Source: Limnephilus marmoratus (lineage: Eukaryota > Arthropoda > Insecta > Trichoptera > Limnephilidae). Taken from it: a DNA stretch of 64,000 bases. Under the pieces are notes generated by a model that searched no databases, was not told the origin of the DNA, and saw only the letters and a list, made by a program, of their open reading frames with translations. This document shows, one piece after another, positions 10,059 to 20,529 of the stretch (positions are counted from its first letter, which is position 1; the number at the start of each line of letters is the position of its first letter). Where the stretch lies: the NCBI GenBank assembly GCA_917880885.1, contig OU862927.1, positions 38,095,571 through 38,159,570 of the forward strand, in the 5' to 3' direction. The position numbers and the translations under genes are program-made.

Positions 10059-10199
10059 CATTGCATCTGAAAATTGTCTATGTACACTCAATGTAACAAT
10101 TTTGAAAAATTTTGTTGAATCAAGATAATTATTAAGTCAGTGATTTATGAGAAAGGTATAATACAAAGGTATTAAATATAAAGGTACAATTAATTCCTT

Positions 10200-10495
10200 A
10201 AAAATAACATACATTACATATGCGGCAAGCTCAAGAGTTGAAGATACTCTCAGTATCGCACTATCTTTAAGACCACCATTCAGAATTGAAACTTGTCTCT
10301 TGAAATGGCTTTAGCGGTGTTTTGTGACCAGATCTGAATAGCCAGGTACTTCCCCATTTTCTTATTTTCCATCTCGTTCCCCTCCCCGCTAACTTTAGCC
10401 TCACAACATTTTTCCCCAATTGGGAATGCCATAGTCTCACTGGCCCAAGAAGGGAGCTTTTGGGACTCTTGTGTGGTATTCACATAAAAAAAATA
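10200..10495 (-). repeat. repeat family B, copy 1
   Basis: Read on the minus strand, the phrases CTGGCTATTCAGATCTGG and CTGAATGGTGGTCTTA recur at 39510-39760 (plus), and a part (GTTGTGAGGTTGAAG) recurs at 63395-63490. A run of A follows its minus-strand start near 10486. It is non-coding, of unknown class. Confidence 0.55.
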
Positions 10496-10607
10496 ATTAT
10501 TATTATGGAAGAATCATTGGTTCTGAAACACGTTGATAATTTTATTATGGTTGTATGAACATGGCATATTATTGTTATTTAATTATTAGTACGTGTAAAA
10601 TATATCT

Positions 10608-10725
10608 CAATTTGGGACTCAGATATGGGTACCGCCATCCCGGGAACCATTTATTGGATAACCAAGACCTTTTGCAATAGGTCACCCCAAATGGTTCGAT
10701 ATGTTCGCTACGGTTTCCCCGTATG
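10608..10725 (+). mobile_element. SINE-like retroposon, copy 3 (5' part only)
   Basis: It matches the first 110 bases or so of the copy at 9606 (CAATTTGGGA, GGTACCGCC, TTTATTGGATAACCAA, GGTCACCCCAA) and then stops. The 3' tail is missing, which is the reverse of ordinary 5' truncation. Confidence 0.6.
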
Positions 10726-10831
10726 CTTTGTTTAATTTGACCATAACCAATCCTTTCCCCAGCAATGACATAAATTGTGATCGTCACCCTTCAGATGTGT
10801 TCTCAGCTCTACTACTCTGAATAGACTCCAG

Positions 10832-11520
10832 ATACTAATATCTACAGCCTGTATGTCGGACGAATATCTGCAGCTCATATGTTGACCTAATATCTACGAA
10901 CTTCAGAGTGTTGACTAATATCTACAGAGCTAAGGTCGGACGAATATCTATGACGGTCCCAGTGTTGATTAATATCTACAGAGCGTAGGTTGAACTAATA
11001 TCTACAGAGCGTAGGTTGGACTAATCAGCTAAATGTGTCCAATAGTCCGATATTAGGGATTTTTACATACATACTTATATAAATTAAGTTTTTTAAACTG
11101 CATACGCAATATTACGTTATTCAAATATGCTGTACATAATTAGTGCTGTAGATATTCGTCAACACTTTGGTTTTCATATATATATTAGTTTAGGGGTCGT
11201 CCATTAATCACGTGATGTTTTTTTAGTAACTTTTTTACCCCCCCCCCCCCCCCCCCGAAATCACGTGTATTTTTTTAGTGCAAAGAATTTTGAAATTTTC
11301 AGAATATTATTATTATTTTTCCGAACCCCCCCCCCTTTCGAGCATCACGTGATTAATGGACGACCCCTTAGCAGTTTGAGCTGTAGATATTCGTCAACAC
11401 TTTGGTTCTCATAGATAGTAGTCAACAGTTTGAGCTATAGATGATATTCGTCAACACTTTGGTTCTCATAGATATTAGTTCGATTTTTTCAGTTTTTGGA
11501 ATTCCTGTAGATATTAGTAT
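10832..11520. mobile_element. element with 16-bp perfect terminal repeats and subterminal arrays
   Basis: ATACTAATATCTACAG at 10832-10847 is repeated inverted at 11505-11520. Inside the left end lie several imperfect 30-35 bp tandem units (CTAATATCTACAGAGC...), and inside the right end lie inverted-orientation units (TAGATATTCGTCAACACTTT three times). Such paired subterminal arrays are usually transposase binding sites. It has no coding sequence. A Harbinger-like MITE (11193-11367) sits inside the right array. Superfamily unknown. Confidence 0.65.
11193..11367. mobile_element. MITE with perfect 25-bp terminal repeats and TTA target duplication
   Basis: The ends begin GGGGTCGTCCATTAATCA and mirror exactly over 25 bases, with ATCACGTGAT as inner palindrome. 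TTA at 11190-11192 and 11368-11370 flanks it, the 3-bp duplication typical of PIF/Harbinger insertions. The interior has two C-runs (about 19 and 9 C). Near-perfect ends suggest a recent insertion. Confidence 0.85.
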
Positions 11521-11699
11521 ACGCCTCCCTCTGAAAATAGTATGTGTTACAAGGAACCCTTGGGAACGGCACATTTTGGTTAACTTGAAAACCAAAATTT
11601 GACGCTTTATATTTCGACAAGATACTCTTCCACTCGACTCTTCACTGAATATAATGTCTTAAACAACTCCATCTAAAATTTACTTTAACGCATTTCATA

Positions 11700-11935
11700 T
11701 TCAAATATAAGAAAAAACCCTCTTACATCATAATTACACCACCAGAGCAATAACCAACCGACACTACAATGTACCTACACTACATACCATGTCAGCTCGA
11801 AGACATTTCATATACCTAGCACCTAAAATATTTTACCTTCTTCCTTAGAACTTAAAAACCGAAACCCAACCCCATACCTTTAAAAACAATTATCACAATG
11901 GATCCTTATATTTAGAAACTAAGACATAATATAAA
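11700..11935 (+). pseudogene. LINE C-terminal remnant
   Basis: One frame gives HNYTTRAITNRHYNVPTLHT, then MSARRHFIYLAPKIFYLLP, a TAG, and NLKTETQPHTFKNNYH. This is the usual C-terminus of Jockey/CR1-group LINEs (an aromatic-rich block, a Y-x-APKI-Y-x-LP box, then a lysine-rich end). It is too short and too broken to assign to one of the families in the window. Confidence 0.6.
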
Positions 11936-11939
11936 ACTT

Positions 11940-12585
11940 GTAACTTGAATTGTAAAATTTGTATACAATTATTATCAAACTGAATTGTATAATTTAACAA
12001 CTATTCCTTAAATTAACACATAATTTTATAACTATTACTTAAATACGAACCAGATTTAAATTTTCCCCACAGGAAAAACTAAACCCTTTCACACACTTTG
12101 CCAAATGATCATCTAGTCAATCCACGTTGTACAATTGCACTATATAAGTATAATAAATACAAAATAATACAAGAACAACATGTCAACCTACCAGAGACCA
12201 AATGGGAAAATAATTCACCGTCTCCAGATACTTTCAGATCAGAGGGTTCGGCTCGGTGGAACTCCTAATTGGACCTATAAATCCTACTGATCCGTCAATA
12301 TCAATATTTAATAAATCTTTAGTTATCCTGCATGTATTTTAAATGATTGATTTTTGCATTTTTATATACAAATTCTTTGACAAATCTAATATTGCTAAAT
12401 TTTAAATAAGAGACCTAGGTATAATGCTAGTGGCCGAAATATCAAATGGTAATATTTTTATAGTCTGAGAATGTCAAATTCTTTTAATCTCATTTCCTAA
12501 ATCTGTTTATTTTCTTATTTTTTCAGAAACAGTTTTCTGAATATCACAGGAATTTGGAATAACGACATCAATGATATAAGTTATT
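11940..12585. other. AT-rich non-coding stretch
   Basis: It probably begins with the 3' untranslated part of the LINE remnant just upstream (ACTTGTAACTTGAATTGTAA repeats loosely). Nothing else is supported. Confidence 0.4.
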
Positions 12586-12587
12586 TT

Positions 12588-13260
12588 TTAAATTTTGTTA
12601 TGTAAAATTATATCAGGTCTATTATGACTAATTGTTCTGTCTTTAAGTATAGTTTTATCATAATATATTTTATAAAATTCATTTTCCAAAAATGAACTTG
12701 GTTCATCTTCATAATTTGGTACTATATTACGGGAGTCAATCAAGTTATGTTTAATTACCAAACTTTGGTGAATTATTTTTACAACCTGATTGTGCCTAAA
12801 TGTATACTCTAACGGCGCTAATACAGAACATCCTGATGTAATATGTTCTATGGTTTCCGGAAAAGTCAAATATTTTCTACGTAAATCATCAATTTGATTT
12901 TGTATCTTCGATTATATGCTTTCTGTAATTTTTAGTATTAATGACTCTATTCTGAATGGCAAGCATAAATCCTTTTATTTTTGTGCTCAACTCTCCAATA
13001 CTCAACCATTTGTTTGATGAAAGTTCGTCAACATACTTTGGTTAAGATCAAAGATATTGAAGTTGAGATAATTGAAGTGTTTTGCGTGAATAATTTTATT
13101 TAACCAGGAATCTAACAATTCCTGGTTAGTTTTTATAAGAGTGTGGGCGTTCTCGTCATATAAATTCAAATGTGTAATGTTTCTATCTGCCTTGCAAATC
13201 ATTTTGGGAATTTTTGAGCTGTTAACTTTCCTATGAAATAACACAAAAATGCTATACAAT
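12588..13260 (-). pseudogene. LINE with restriction-like endonuclease, C-terminal remnant
   Basis: Read from 13260 down, frame pieces give KMICKADRNITHLNLYD, NQELLDSWLNKIIHAKHF, LCLPFRIESLILKITES, then LTFPETIEHITSGCSVLAP, YTFRHNQVVKIIHQSL and NRPDIILHNKI. The block PETIEHI...GC...HN-VVKIIH followed by RPDI is the zinc-binding and PD-(D/E)xK endonuclease region of R2/R4-type non-LTR elements that encode no APE endonuclease. Stops break it at several places, and the frame ends before the second catalytic box. RT motifs are absent. Clade is from memory. Confidence 0.6.
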
Positions 13261-13501
13261 GTACAAAATTCTTATAATAATACAAATAAAATAAAATAAA
13301 ATATAATTTTATTTGACCAGGAATCTAATAATTCCTGGTTAGTTTTTATAAGAGTGTTGGCGTTCTCGTCATATAAATTTAAATGCGCAATGTTTCTATC
13401 TGCCTTGCAAATCATTTTGTGAATTTCTGAACTGTTAGCTTTCCTATGAAATAACACAAAAATACTATTCAATGTACAAAATTCTTATAATAATAAATAA
13501 A
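13076..13501 (-). repeat. 213-bp tandem duplication inside the LINE remnant
   Basis: The unit 13076-13288 is repeated at 13289-13501 with about 6-8 % differences; both units encode LLDSW-NKII and FVLFHRK-NSS-I. The copies diverge by point changes only, so the duplication postdates the insertion. Both units end in an AATAAA-rich string. Confidence 0.7.
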
Positions 13502-13509
13502 TAAATAAA

Positions 13510-13814
13510 AAAATTTATGCGAAGTTGTTCCTTGAAAGTTCATTCTAACCTCTGGTACCTATTAAGTTACTGTACTATGGAACCCTATTCAATACTGGCC
13601 ACCTGAGCTAGATGTCTTTTTACACGTAAGTATAAACCACCGCATTGCCTTCCCTTCTCTATTTTAACTACATAATTTGGCACCATATACGTGTTTCATA
13701 CATGAGCCTTTTACTCACTACAACAAATTGATGTGTAATTTGTCAGCGTCTTTTCCATGTAAAGGTAATAAGTCAAAGTGTAATAGGGTTAAATGTAACC
13801 GAAGGGGGGGATCG
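13510..13814. other. non-coding stretch
   Basis: I see no gene, repeat or RNA signal between the tandem unit and the tRNA-like element. Confidence 0.4.
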
Positions 13815-13890
13815 AATTAGCTTAGTGGTTAGAGCAGAGCCCCGGCAAGGGTAAGTTACTGGGCTCAATTCCCAGATGCGACCTATCTTT
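13815..13890 (+). ncRNA. tRNA-derived SINE head or tRNA pseudogene
   Basis: TAGCTTAGTGG fits the Pol III A box exactly (TRGYNNARNNG). About 35 bases on, CTGGG-CTCAATT-CCCAG makes a perfect five-pair T arm with a seven-base loop carrying a near-consensus B box. The acceptor stem pairs poorly and the anticodon arm is enlarged, so it is not a working tRNA. A tRNA-derived SINE promoter is the likeliest reading. Confidence 0.55.
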
Positions 13891-14344
13891 TTCTGATTGT
13901 GATATTGCTTCGTACCATTTGTTTAGTTTTCTAGTTAAGTTTCAAACCAATTATGGATTATAAATGGTGATAATTATTATTAACAAGTTTATTTATTTAG
14001 GCCAAAGATGGCACCAGTAATTTCAGATGTCGCTGATTGTGTGATCATTTTTGAACTTCATCCCTTCCCAATATTCAAAGGAATTTTAACTATTAAAAGC
14101 CCACGCTAGCTAAAAATTAACCCTTCTCTAACTAAACTTACATAGAAAACAAAGTATTGATTAAACCTTTGTCCGTCGAGTAGGGATTAAGTTATGTGTC
14201 GGTAACTTGTAACTTTAAAAACGATGGATTTAATTTCTCAAAGGGTGCTGTATTTAAAAAAACTACGCAACCACTTCTTCTTCTGTTAAGTCCTAACTTT
14301 TTTATATACCATTAATAAAAATCTTTTTTTGTTTGGAATGTTAT

Positions 14345-14752
14345 TGTTTAGATTTAAACCCAGGATTCAAACCAATTATGGATATGGATTTGAGTTACCA
14401 TTAAAGGTTGGATTGCGATCCAAGAGTTGTCTGATTTGTTCGTTAGATGTCGATAGAATCATTTTATTTTGTCCCTTTCTCACCCAACAAACGAGGGAAA
14501 TATAGATGTACGAAATCCTTATAAAAAGGCTTGCATCAGTAAAATTAACTCACTTCTTTACGAAAACTTGCACTAAGAATTTAAAATACTACTGAACCCT
14601 TGTCCGTTGGGTGGGGAAAAATTATTGTCGTCAGTTGTAAATATTCAAATCATAACAATAAAAAATCAAGAAATTAATTTATAAAAAAAATGCTTCATTT
14701 ATAAAAAGGCAATCCCAAGATTTCTCCTGAGTGAAGACCTAGCAATTTTACA
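14345..14752 (+). repeat. 5' LTR of the BEL/Pao element
   Basis: Begins TGTTTAGATTT and ends ATTTTACA (TG...CA). A TATAAAAAG box at 14520 and AATAAA at 14657 mark a plausible U3 promoter and R polyadenylation signal. It differs from the 3' LTR at GATTC/GAGTC and AATTA/AACTA only. Confidence 0.95.
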
Positions 14753-14754
14753 TT

Positions 14755-14771
14755 TGGTCCTTCGAGCCGGA
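14755..14771 (+). other. primer-binding site for tRNA-Tyr
   Basis: TGGTCCTTCGAGCCGGA, two bases after the LTR, is the exact complement of the 3' end of insect tRNA-Tyr including CCA, as I remember that tRNA (TCCGGCTCGAAGGA-CCA). It is the initiation site of minus-strand DNA. Confidence 0.85.
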
Positions 14772-15023
14772 TGATCCCACGAGCGGATACGATTTTTCGA
14801 CTGAATGCGATCCTGGGAACCAGATCAAAACATCAATGAAAGCCAGACATGAACCAGCAATAAACCAGGAGAATTCTGATGAAGCGGATCCACAACACGG
14901 GCAAGTGACCATTCCATTTTTATCCATTTCCAATAGAAAAAAAACAAATTCGGTTAGACCACTTCGGTATTTTATTGTTGTATAAAAATTCGCAACGGAC
15001 TAATCGTTCAATTGTTATTGGCA

Positions 15024-15345
15024 AGATTTTTTGTGGCTAGCTATGATTATAGTGCCGCAAAAAAAACATAAAGATCGGAGTTTTTTTTGTTTGTTTTGAT
15101 GTTGGGTTTTCGATACTGTCGGTAAAGCAGGCGACGAGTACGAAGTACTGTCGTTATTTATTTGCAACTGAAACTAACAAGGTTTTTTTGTGGCTAGTCG
15201 ATTATAATACCGCAAAAAACAGAAGGATAATTATTATAATACATGAAATGTATTAATTGATTATTCAAACAATCTGAAAGCGATCGTTGGGCGTTGGTTT
15301 GACTTCCGAAGTGTTTTTTCCAGTCGGTAAAGCAGGCGCACGCCA
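15024..15345 (+). repeat. degenerate duplication in the BEL/Pao leader
   Basis: TTTTTGTGGCTAG...GATTATA..TACCGCAAAAAA and CGGTAAAGCAGGCG occur in order twice (15024-15140 and 15184-15345), separated by an inversion-free spacer. The untranslated leader thus holds two diverged copies of one module, perhaps packaging or dimerisation signals. Confidence 0.5.
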
Positions 15346-15563
15346 TCTTTAAAGTCAAATTGCGTCGCGAACTTTCATAACAAAATAATAACAATAGATT
15401 TTCTTTGTTGTTGAAGACATGCATCTAGTGATCTAGTGTTTTGTTAAAACAAAAGAAACAATCGAGTAAAAGACAGTGCAAGTTTTTTAGTGTTTAGCGT
15501 GGTTAGAATTGAACCACGCCAGAGCAATCAGTGAGTATTGATTGTCTGTTATTTACAAAAATC

Positions 15564-16763
15564 ATGGATTTGAAATATTTAATTGCCCAGTGCGGCATAT
15601 GTAAGGGAAAATTGTCTAGATTTAACAATTACTTGGATGGGAAAGAGTTGTTACATTCGGAAATCGAAATACGTATGAAAAAAATCGAACCTATACTAGA
15701 TGTCTTTAGAAAATTCCAAGATAAAATAGAAATATTATTGCCGGACGAATTAAAAAATGGAACCGAACGAGAAATGTTTGAAAACTCACATTATAGTGTA
15801 TTGACAAAGGCCAAGGATAAATTCAACGAAACCGGTAAAATCATCAATTCTATCAAACTTTCAATCTTTGAACCACCTCGGTTCAAAGAAGATTATGAGC
15901 ATAATTGTATTTATTGTAATAAAAATCATAAAACTTATAATTGTCAAAAGTTTTTAAATTTAGCAATAGAGGATAGATTGACAACAATACATCGTTTGAA
16001 TGCTTGTCTGAAATGTTTGTCGGTAGGACATAAATTTCAAGATTGTAAAAGTAAATATAGTTGTCACAAGTGTGGAGCGAATTCACAAAACACTTTGTTA
16101 CATTTACAAAATGAAGATAAAATGCAAGGTCATCAGGGAAGCGATACTTCTTCAAGAGAACTTATTATTAACAATTGCGCATCGAAATCATCCAGCAATC
16201 TTATTTCATTATCAACAGCAATGATTAACGTGAGAAATAATAAAGGAAATCTAATTAAAGCTAGAATTTTGTTGGACTCCGGAGCCCAGTCTAATTTCAT
16301 TAGCCAGGAATTCGCTTCTAAATTACAATTAAAAATTAGAAAAACTGATATCCCTATTACCGGAATTCATAATAAAATACAGCATATTAAAAACATTGTG
16401 GATTTGGAAATATCTTCCAATTATTCACTATATTCAAAGAGGATTGAATGCCTAGTATTGTCGGAGGTGACCAGTAATCTACCGCAAATCTCATTTCAGG
16501 AAAAAGGCACCGGCATCCCCCAAGGATTGCAATTGGCAGATCCAAACTTTAATGAAACCGGCCCGATAGACATGTTGATCGGGGGTGACACTTTCTGGGA
16601 GACTCTGCACTCTGACCGGATGAAGATTCAAGATTCCGGACCAATATTGCAACGAACCGAATTTGGAAGGATTGTTTCCGGACACATCTTCACTTCAGAA
16701 AAGAGGCCAGTAAAAATTTGTAATCTTTCACTCAACTTAATACATAAGCAAATTGAAAATTAG
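15564..16763 (+). CDS. BEL/Pao gag (deleted) and aspartic protease
   Basis: ATG at 15564 (MDLKYLIAQCGICKGKLSRF) opens 399 residues to a TAG at 16761. The N-terminus is a coiled gag-like part. Around residue 115 the usual long central gag domain appears to be cut out: IKLSIFEPPRF runs straight into zinc-finger text. Zinc knuckles follow, CIYCNKNHKTYNC and CLKCLSVGHKFQDC, with CHKCGANSQNTLLHL as a third. The retropepsin begins at ARILLDSGAQSNFIS (catalytic DSGA), about residue 245, and reaches the BEL-typical DMLIGGDTFWE. The frame after the stop is unchanged, so the TAG is a single nonsense change or readthrough site within pol. Confidence 0.9.
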   Translation: MDLKYLIAQCGICKGKLSRFNNYLDGKELLHSEIEIRMKKIEPILDVFRKFQDKIEILLPDELKNGTEREMFENSHYSVLTKAKDKFNETGKIINSIKLSIFEPPRFKEDYEHNCIYCNKNHKTYNCQKFLNLAIEDRLTTIHRLNACLKCLSVGHKFQDCKSKYSCHKCGANSQNTLLHLQNEDKMQGHQGSDTSSRELIINNCASKSSSNLISLSTAMINVRNNKGNLIKARILLDSGAQSNFISQEFASKLQLKIRKTDIPITGIHNKIQHIKNIVDLEISSNYSLYSKRIECLVLSEVTSNLPQISFQEKGTGIPQGLQLADPNFNETGPIDMLIGGDTFWETLHSDRMKIQDSGPILQRTEFGRIVSGHIFTSEKRPVKICNLSLNLIHKQIEN

Positions 16764-18104
16764 TTGAAATTAGAGGAGCTAAGTCCTATTAAACATAGGA
16801 ATCACGAGGAGCGAGCGTGTGAAGAAAGCTTCACAGCTGCTCAGAAAAGAAATGGCAGAGGCCGTTTCATTGTAAGTTTACCACAACGCCCCTGTGCGAA
16901 ACAGCTAGGCGAAAGTCTCCCTATGGCGGAGAAGAGATTGTATAATTTGGAGAAAAAATTAGCCTCAAACCCAGAATTAATGAAAGATTACAAGAATTTT
17001 ATGCAGGAGTACAAAGACTTAGGTCATATGACGCAATGTGAACCATTGACACAAAATCAAATACACTATTATCTGCCTCACCATGCGGTGATCAAGGAAT
17101 CTAATACAACTAGTAAGACCAGAGTCGTAGTCGATGGATCAGCTAAATCCTCAACTAGAATTATCCCAAATGATGCCCTCATGATTGGGCCGACATTGCA
17201 AAAGGATTTATGTGCACATCTGTGGAATTTCAGAAAACATCAGTACGCGTTAACAGCCGATATAGAAAACATGTACCGGCAGATATTAGTGCAGCCGGAG
17301 GATAGGGACTTACAACGTATCCTTTGGAGAGACGCACCCAGCGAGGAGATTCAACATTATCAGCTGAATACAGTCTACGGTCTGGGATCATCATTCTTAG
17401 CTACAAGATCTTTGGAGCGGCTAGGAAATGAAAATCAAAACACAAATCCCAAAGTCAGTCAAATTCTTAAAGAAAATTTTTACATGGATGACTTAATGGC
17501 TGGCGACAGTGGTGAAGAAGATTGCTTACTAAGTAGAAGCAAACGTCGGATGTTATCCTACATAGCATCCATTTTTAATCCCCCGGGTCTGATAGGACCT
17601 ATAACGGTAGTAGCGAAGCTACTAATGCAACGTCTGTGGCAGAACAAAACTCAGTGGGTTGAAGATATATCTCCTGACATTTGGAAAGTTTGGAGAGCTT
17701 ATGTGGAAGAATTGCCGCAGATAAATAATGTGAAGGTACCTAGGAGAATCATTTGTCAAAAGCATGTGATATCAGAAGATAATGCTGCGGATGTACTATC
17801 CAGAGATATTAGGACTTCTCAAATATTGACATCCATCATTTGGTGGCACGGACCCGATTGGCTAACTCTTGCACCATCCAGTTGGCCATGCGGAGAATCT
17901 ACATACATAGATCCACCTGAGTTGAAAACAAAAACTGTAGTGTTGGCAACAGTAACGCAAGATTGGGACATTTTTAGGAATTACATCTCTCTACTAAATC
18001 CTTATATACATAATGATTTACTTTGCGTAGGCGGCAGGCTTGGCGGCAGGAAAATTGCTGTCAATAAATCAATGACATCCAATCTTGCTGCCACCACATC
18101 ATAA
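16764..18104 (+). pseudogene. BEL/Pao pol remnant: RT, RNase H end, integrase start
   Basis: Directly in frame after the TAG, 447 codons stay open. HEERACEESFTAAQKRNGRG is the linker of BEL pol. RT block A is TADIENMYRQILVQPEDRD, and block C has the family's YMDDLMAG. About 110 residues between blocks A and C are shortened at VYGLGSSFLATRS. Past the YMDD box the text jumps to a connection-domain piece (YIASIFNPPGLIGPITV), then to the end of RNase H (NAADVLSRD), then to an integrase zinc-binding start near SLLNPYIHNDLLCVGGRL. At least three in-frame deletions are needed to explain this. Confidence 0.85.
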
Positions 18105-19105
18105 TTTAACCGAATTAATTATGAAAAACTACCATCATTTACACTTGCATGCAGGTACTCATACCTTATTGGCAATAATCAGATTGAAGTTCTGGCCAAT
18201 AATAGGAAAATTTAGTGAAAATGATAATAAGGAAATGTATAATATGTTTTAGATCAAATACAAAGACGATGCAGCAAATAATGGCAGACCTTGCAGCCGA
18301 AAGGAGCTTATATATTTTTGTTATTAGTGTTTTTCTTATATATGTTTATTTGTATGTATGGTGTCAAAAGCCATACACTTAGAACTTGAACTGTCTTTGA
18401 ATACAGAAAGTTTTTTTTAAATGCCTTGAAACGTTTTATCGCGCGCCGTGGAAGGCCGAGTAAATTATTTTCAGATAATGCTACCTACTATCGGAAAATC
18501 ATCATCAAAATTATCAATTCAATGGGGGTACATTCCGACAAGGGCGCTGCACTTTGGAGGCCTTTGAGAATTCAGAATGAAATCTGTTTAAATATCAGTT
18601 AAAACGGCTAGCGAGTAACTCCTTATTGATGTATGAGGAATTCAATACCGTTTTGTGTCATATGAATCTTGTTTAAATTCTAGACCTTTTACCCCATTGT
18701 CAAATGATCCAAATGACCTAATTTCCCTCAGTCCCGGTCACTTTCTTGTTGGTGGAAGCTTTGCAGCAATTCCGGAGCAAGATCTACAAAATATTTCAGT
18801 CAACGGACTGAATAAATATCAAAAAAAAATTCCTTGCTAATACGATGTTTTTTGATTGAGGTACCTGGCTCAGCTCCAAGGCAGAACGAAGTGGACCAGG
18901 CGATACGGTGGTTTTGAAGGAAGACAACCTACCACCATGTGTGTGGAAACTCGGACGTGTGATTGCAGTCCATCCAGGCGCTGACGGGAAAGTACGTGTG
19001 GCGACTTTCAGAACATTGCATGGAACTAAACTCAGAGGGCAATTTCGAAGCTGTTCTATTGCCAATAGACGACAACGGACCAGACGCTGTGTAAGCGCAA
19101 AATGA
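18105..19105 (+). pseudogene. BEL/Pao integrase remnants
   Basis: Frame pieces give a zinc-finger-like NYHHLHLHAGTHTLLAIIRL (18124-18190), then, after a gap without the catalytic DDE core, LNSRPFTPLSNDPNDLISL and SPGHFLVGG (18665-18755, the C-terminal integrase text of BEL elements), and KLGRVIAVHPGADGKVRVAT (18948-19010, the chromo-like tail). The core catalytic domain is missing or unreadable. Frames shift between the pieces. Confidence 0.8.
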
Positions 19106-19929
19106 AAAAAAAGGGGCTTGTGCATTATGATTAAAACAATAAGTGCATAAAACAGGATAAATCAATAAATAGTATAAAAAAAAAAACAATATAAAAATTT
19201 GTACGTTGAAAGTAAAAAAAGCAATAACAATTTTACGTTGAACAGTATCAAAATTTTCTTGTGCGTGGAAGGTGAATAACCGTAAAACTTGTGCATAAAA
19301 GTAACCAAAAAGGACAAAAGGAAGATATAATAATAAATTAAAAGTAAAAATCAGTGTACAAAATGCGGATAAATGTGGAGCAATAAAATCTTGAGTGTGG
19401 TAGGGAGTGATATAAAAAATAATAAAACAAAAAGGATTGTAGATCCATATATTTAAAAAAAAAGATAAAACACTTAATGAACGCTTATAAACCAACATAG
19501 CCTGCTGGCTAGAATTGCAAACTGCATATGTAGATATAGCTGGAAAGACATTGTAATAATTCCAAATGTGGCAATGAACTATGGAAGGAAGGATGATTTA
19601 TCTTTATTTAATTTTTTCCCAAGGAAGGAAGGAAGGATGACCAGGAAACCTGCCACGATATGTTGTGCTGTCTATATTATATGTTTATATGTAATTAATG
19701 TTATGGTTTCTGTTTGTTTTTAAAAAATGTAGTTTGTTTTTGGAATTGTCTTAGTGTGTTATGTTATTGAATAACTTTAAAATTAATTTAATGAATTTGA
19801 ATTTGATTTTGAGCAAAGTCAATATTTAGTTTAGGCTCATAATTGGTTTGCATGATGTTGTTTGTATAGTTAGCAGAAAAATGGATTCGATATTTCATAT
19901 TAAATATCTGCTCATTTTGAGGCGGAATA
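19106..19929 (+). other. 3' untranslated part of the BEL/Pao element with purine tract
   Basis: AT-rich, with loosely repeated CTTGTGCATAAAA-type phrases (19110-19310) and GGAAGGAAGGATGA twice (19585, 19625). The short purine stretch GAGGCGGAATA ends at the LTR border and is the likely polypurine tract for plus-strand priming. Confidence 0.6.
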
Positions 19930-20337
19930 TGTTTAGATTTAAACCCAGGAGTCAAACCAACTATGGATATGGATTTGAGTTACCATTAAAGGTTGGATTG
20001 CGATCCAAGAGTTGTCTGATTTGTTCGTTAGATGTCGATAGAATCATTTTATTTTGTCCCTTTCTCACCCAACAAACGAGGGAAATATAGATGTACGAAA
20101 TCCTTATAAAAAGGCTTGCATCAGTAAAATTAACTCACTTCTTTACGAAAACTTGCACTAAGAATTTAAAATACTACTGAACCCTTGTCCGTTGGGTGGG
20201 GAAAAATTATTGTCGTCAGTTGTAAATATTCAAATCATAACAATAAAAAATCAAGAAATTAATTTATAAAAAAAATGCTTCATTTATAAAAAGGCAATCC
20301 CAAGATTTCTCCTGAGTGAAGACCTAGCAATTTTACA
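19930..20337 (+). repeat. 3' LTR of the BEL/Pao element
   Basis: Same length and ends as the 5' LTR, with two substitutions relative to it, and followed at once by the GTTAT duplication. Confidence 0.95.
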
Positions 20338-20529
20338 GTTATCTTCAAATTGTACCTACCAAATAACTTCTGTGCTACTACTATATTGTTTGGAAGAATC
20401 TCTTAAATTCAATTATATGCATGAGGATTGTTAGTTTCTGTTAATATTTTTATCTATGTATTTTGTTTTGTGTTTTGTTTTGGGCCTTGTTGCAACTTTT
20501 TTTGTCATTATCTTTATATTTTCTTTATT

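Larger units (their letters stand above)
14345..20337 (+). mobile_element. BEL/Pao LTR retrotransposon, internally deleted but with intact ends
   Basis: Two 408-bp LTRs (14345-14752 and 19930-20337) enclose a 5.18 kb interior. GTTAT at 14340-14344 and 20338-20342 is a perfect 5-bp target duplication, as expected for BEL/Pao. The LTRs differ at only two sites near their 5' ends. The interior keeps the primer site and gag-, protease-, RT- and integrase-like blocks, but has lost large pieces of each and carries a stop between protease and RT. It cannot supply its own proteins. The young LTRs imply that this deleted form was copied in trans. Confidence 0.95.

Noticed and set aside
10828..11520. 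CRISPR-like array of short repeats
   Set aside because: Units are imperfect, unevenly spaced, in both orientations and tied to terminal repeats; the genome is eukaryotic. They fit subterminal transposon motifs.
18796..19498. Minus-strand frames with a membrane-like, phenylalanine-rich reading (about 189 codons)
   Set aside because: They lie opposite the integrase tail and AT-rich 3' part of the BEL/Pao element; hydrophobicity follows from T-rich sequence.
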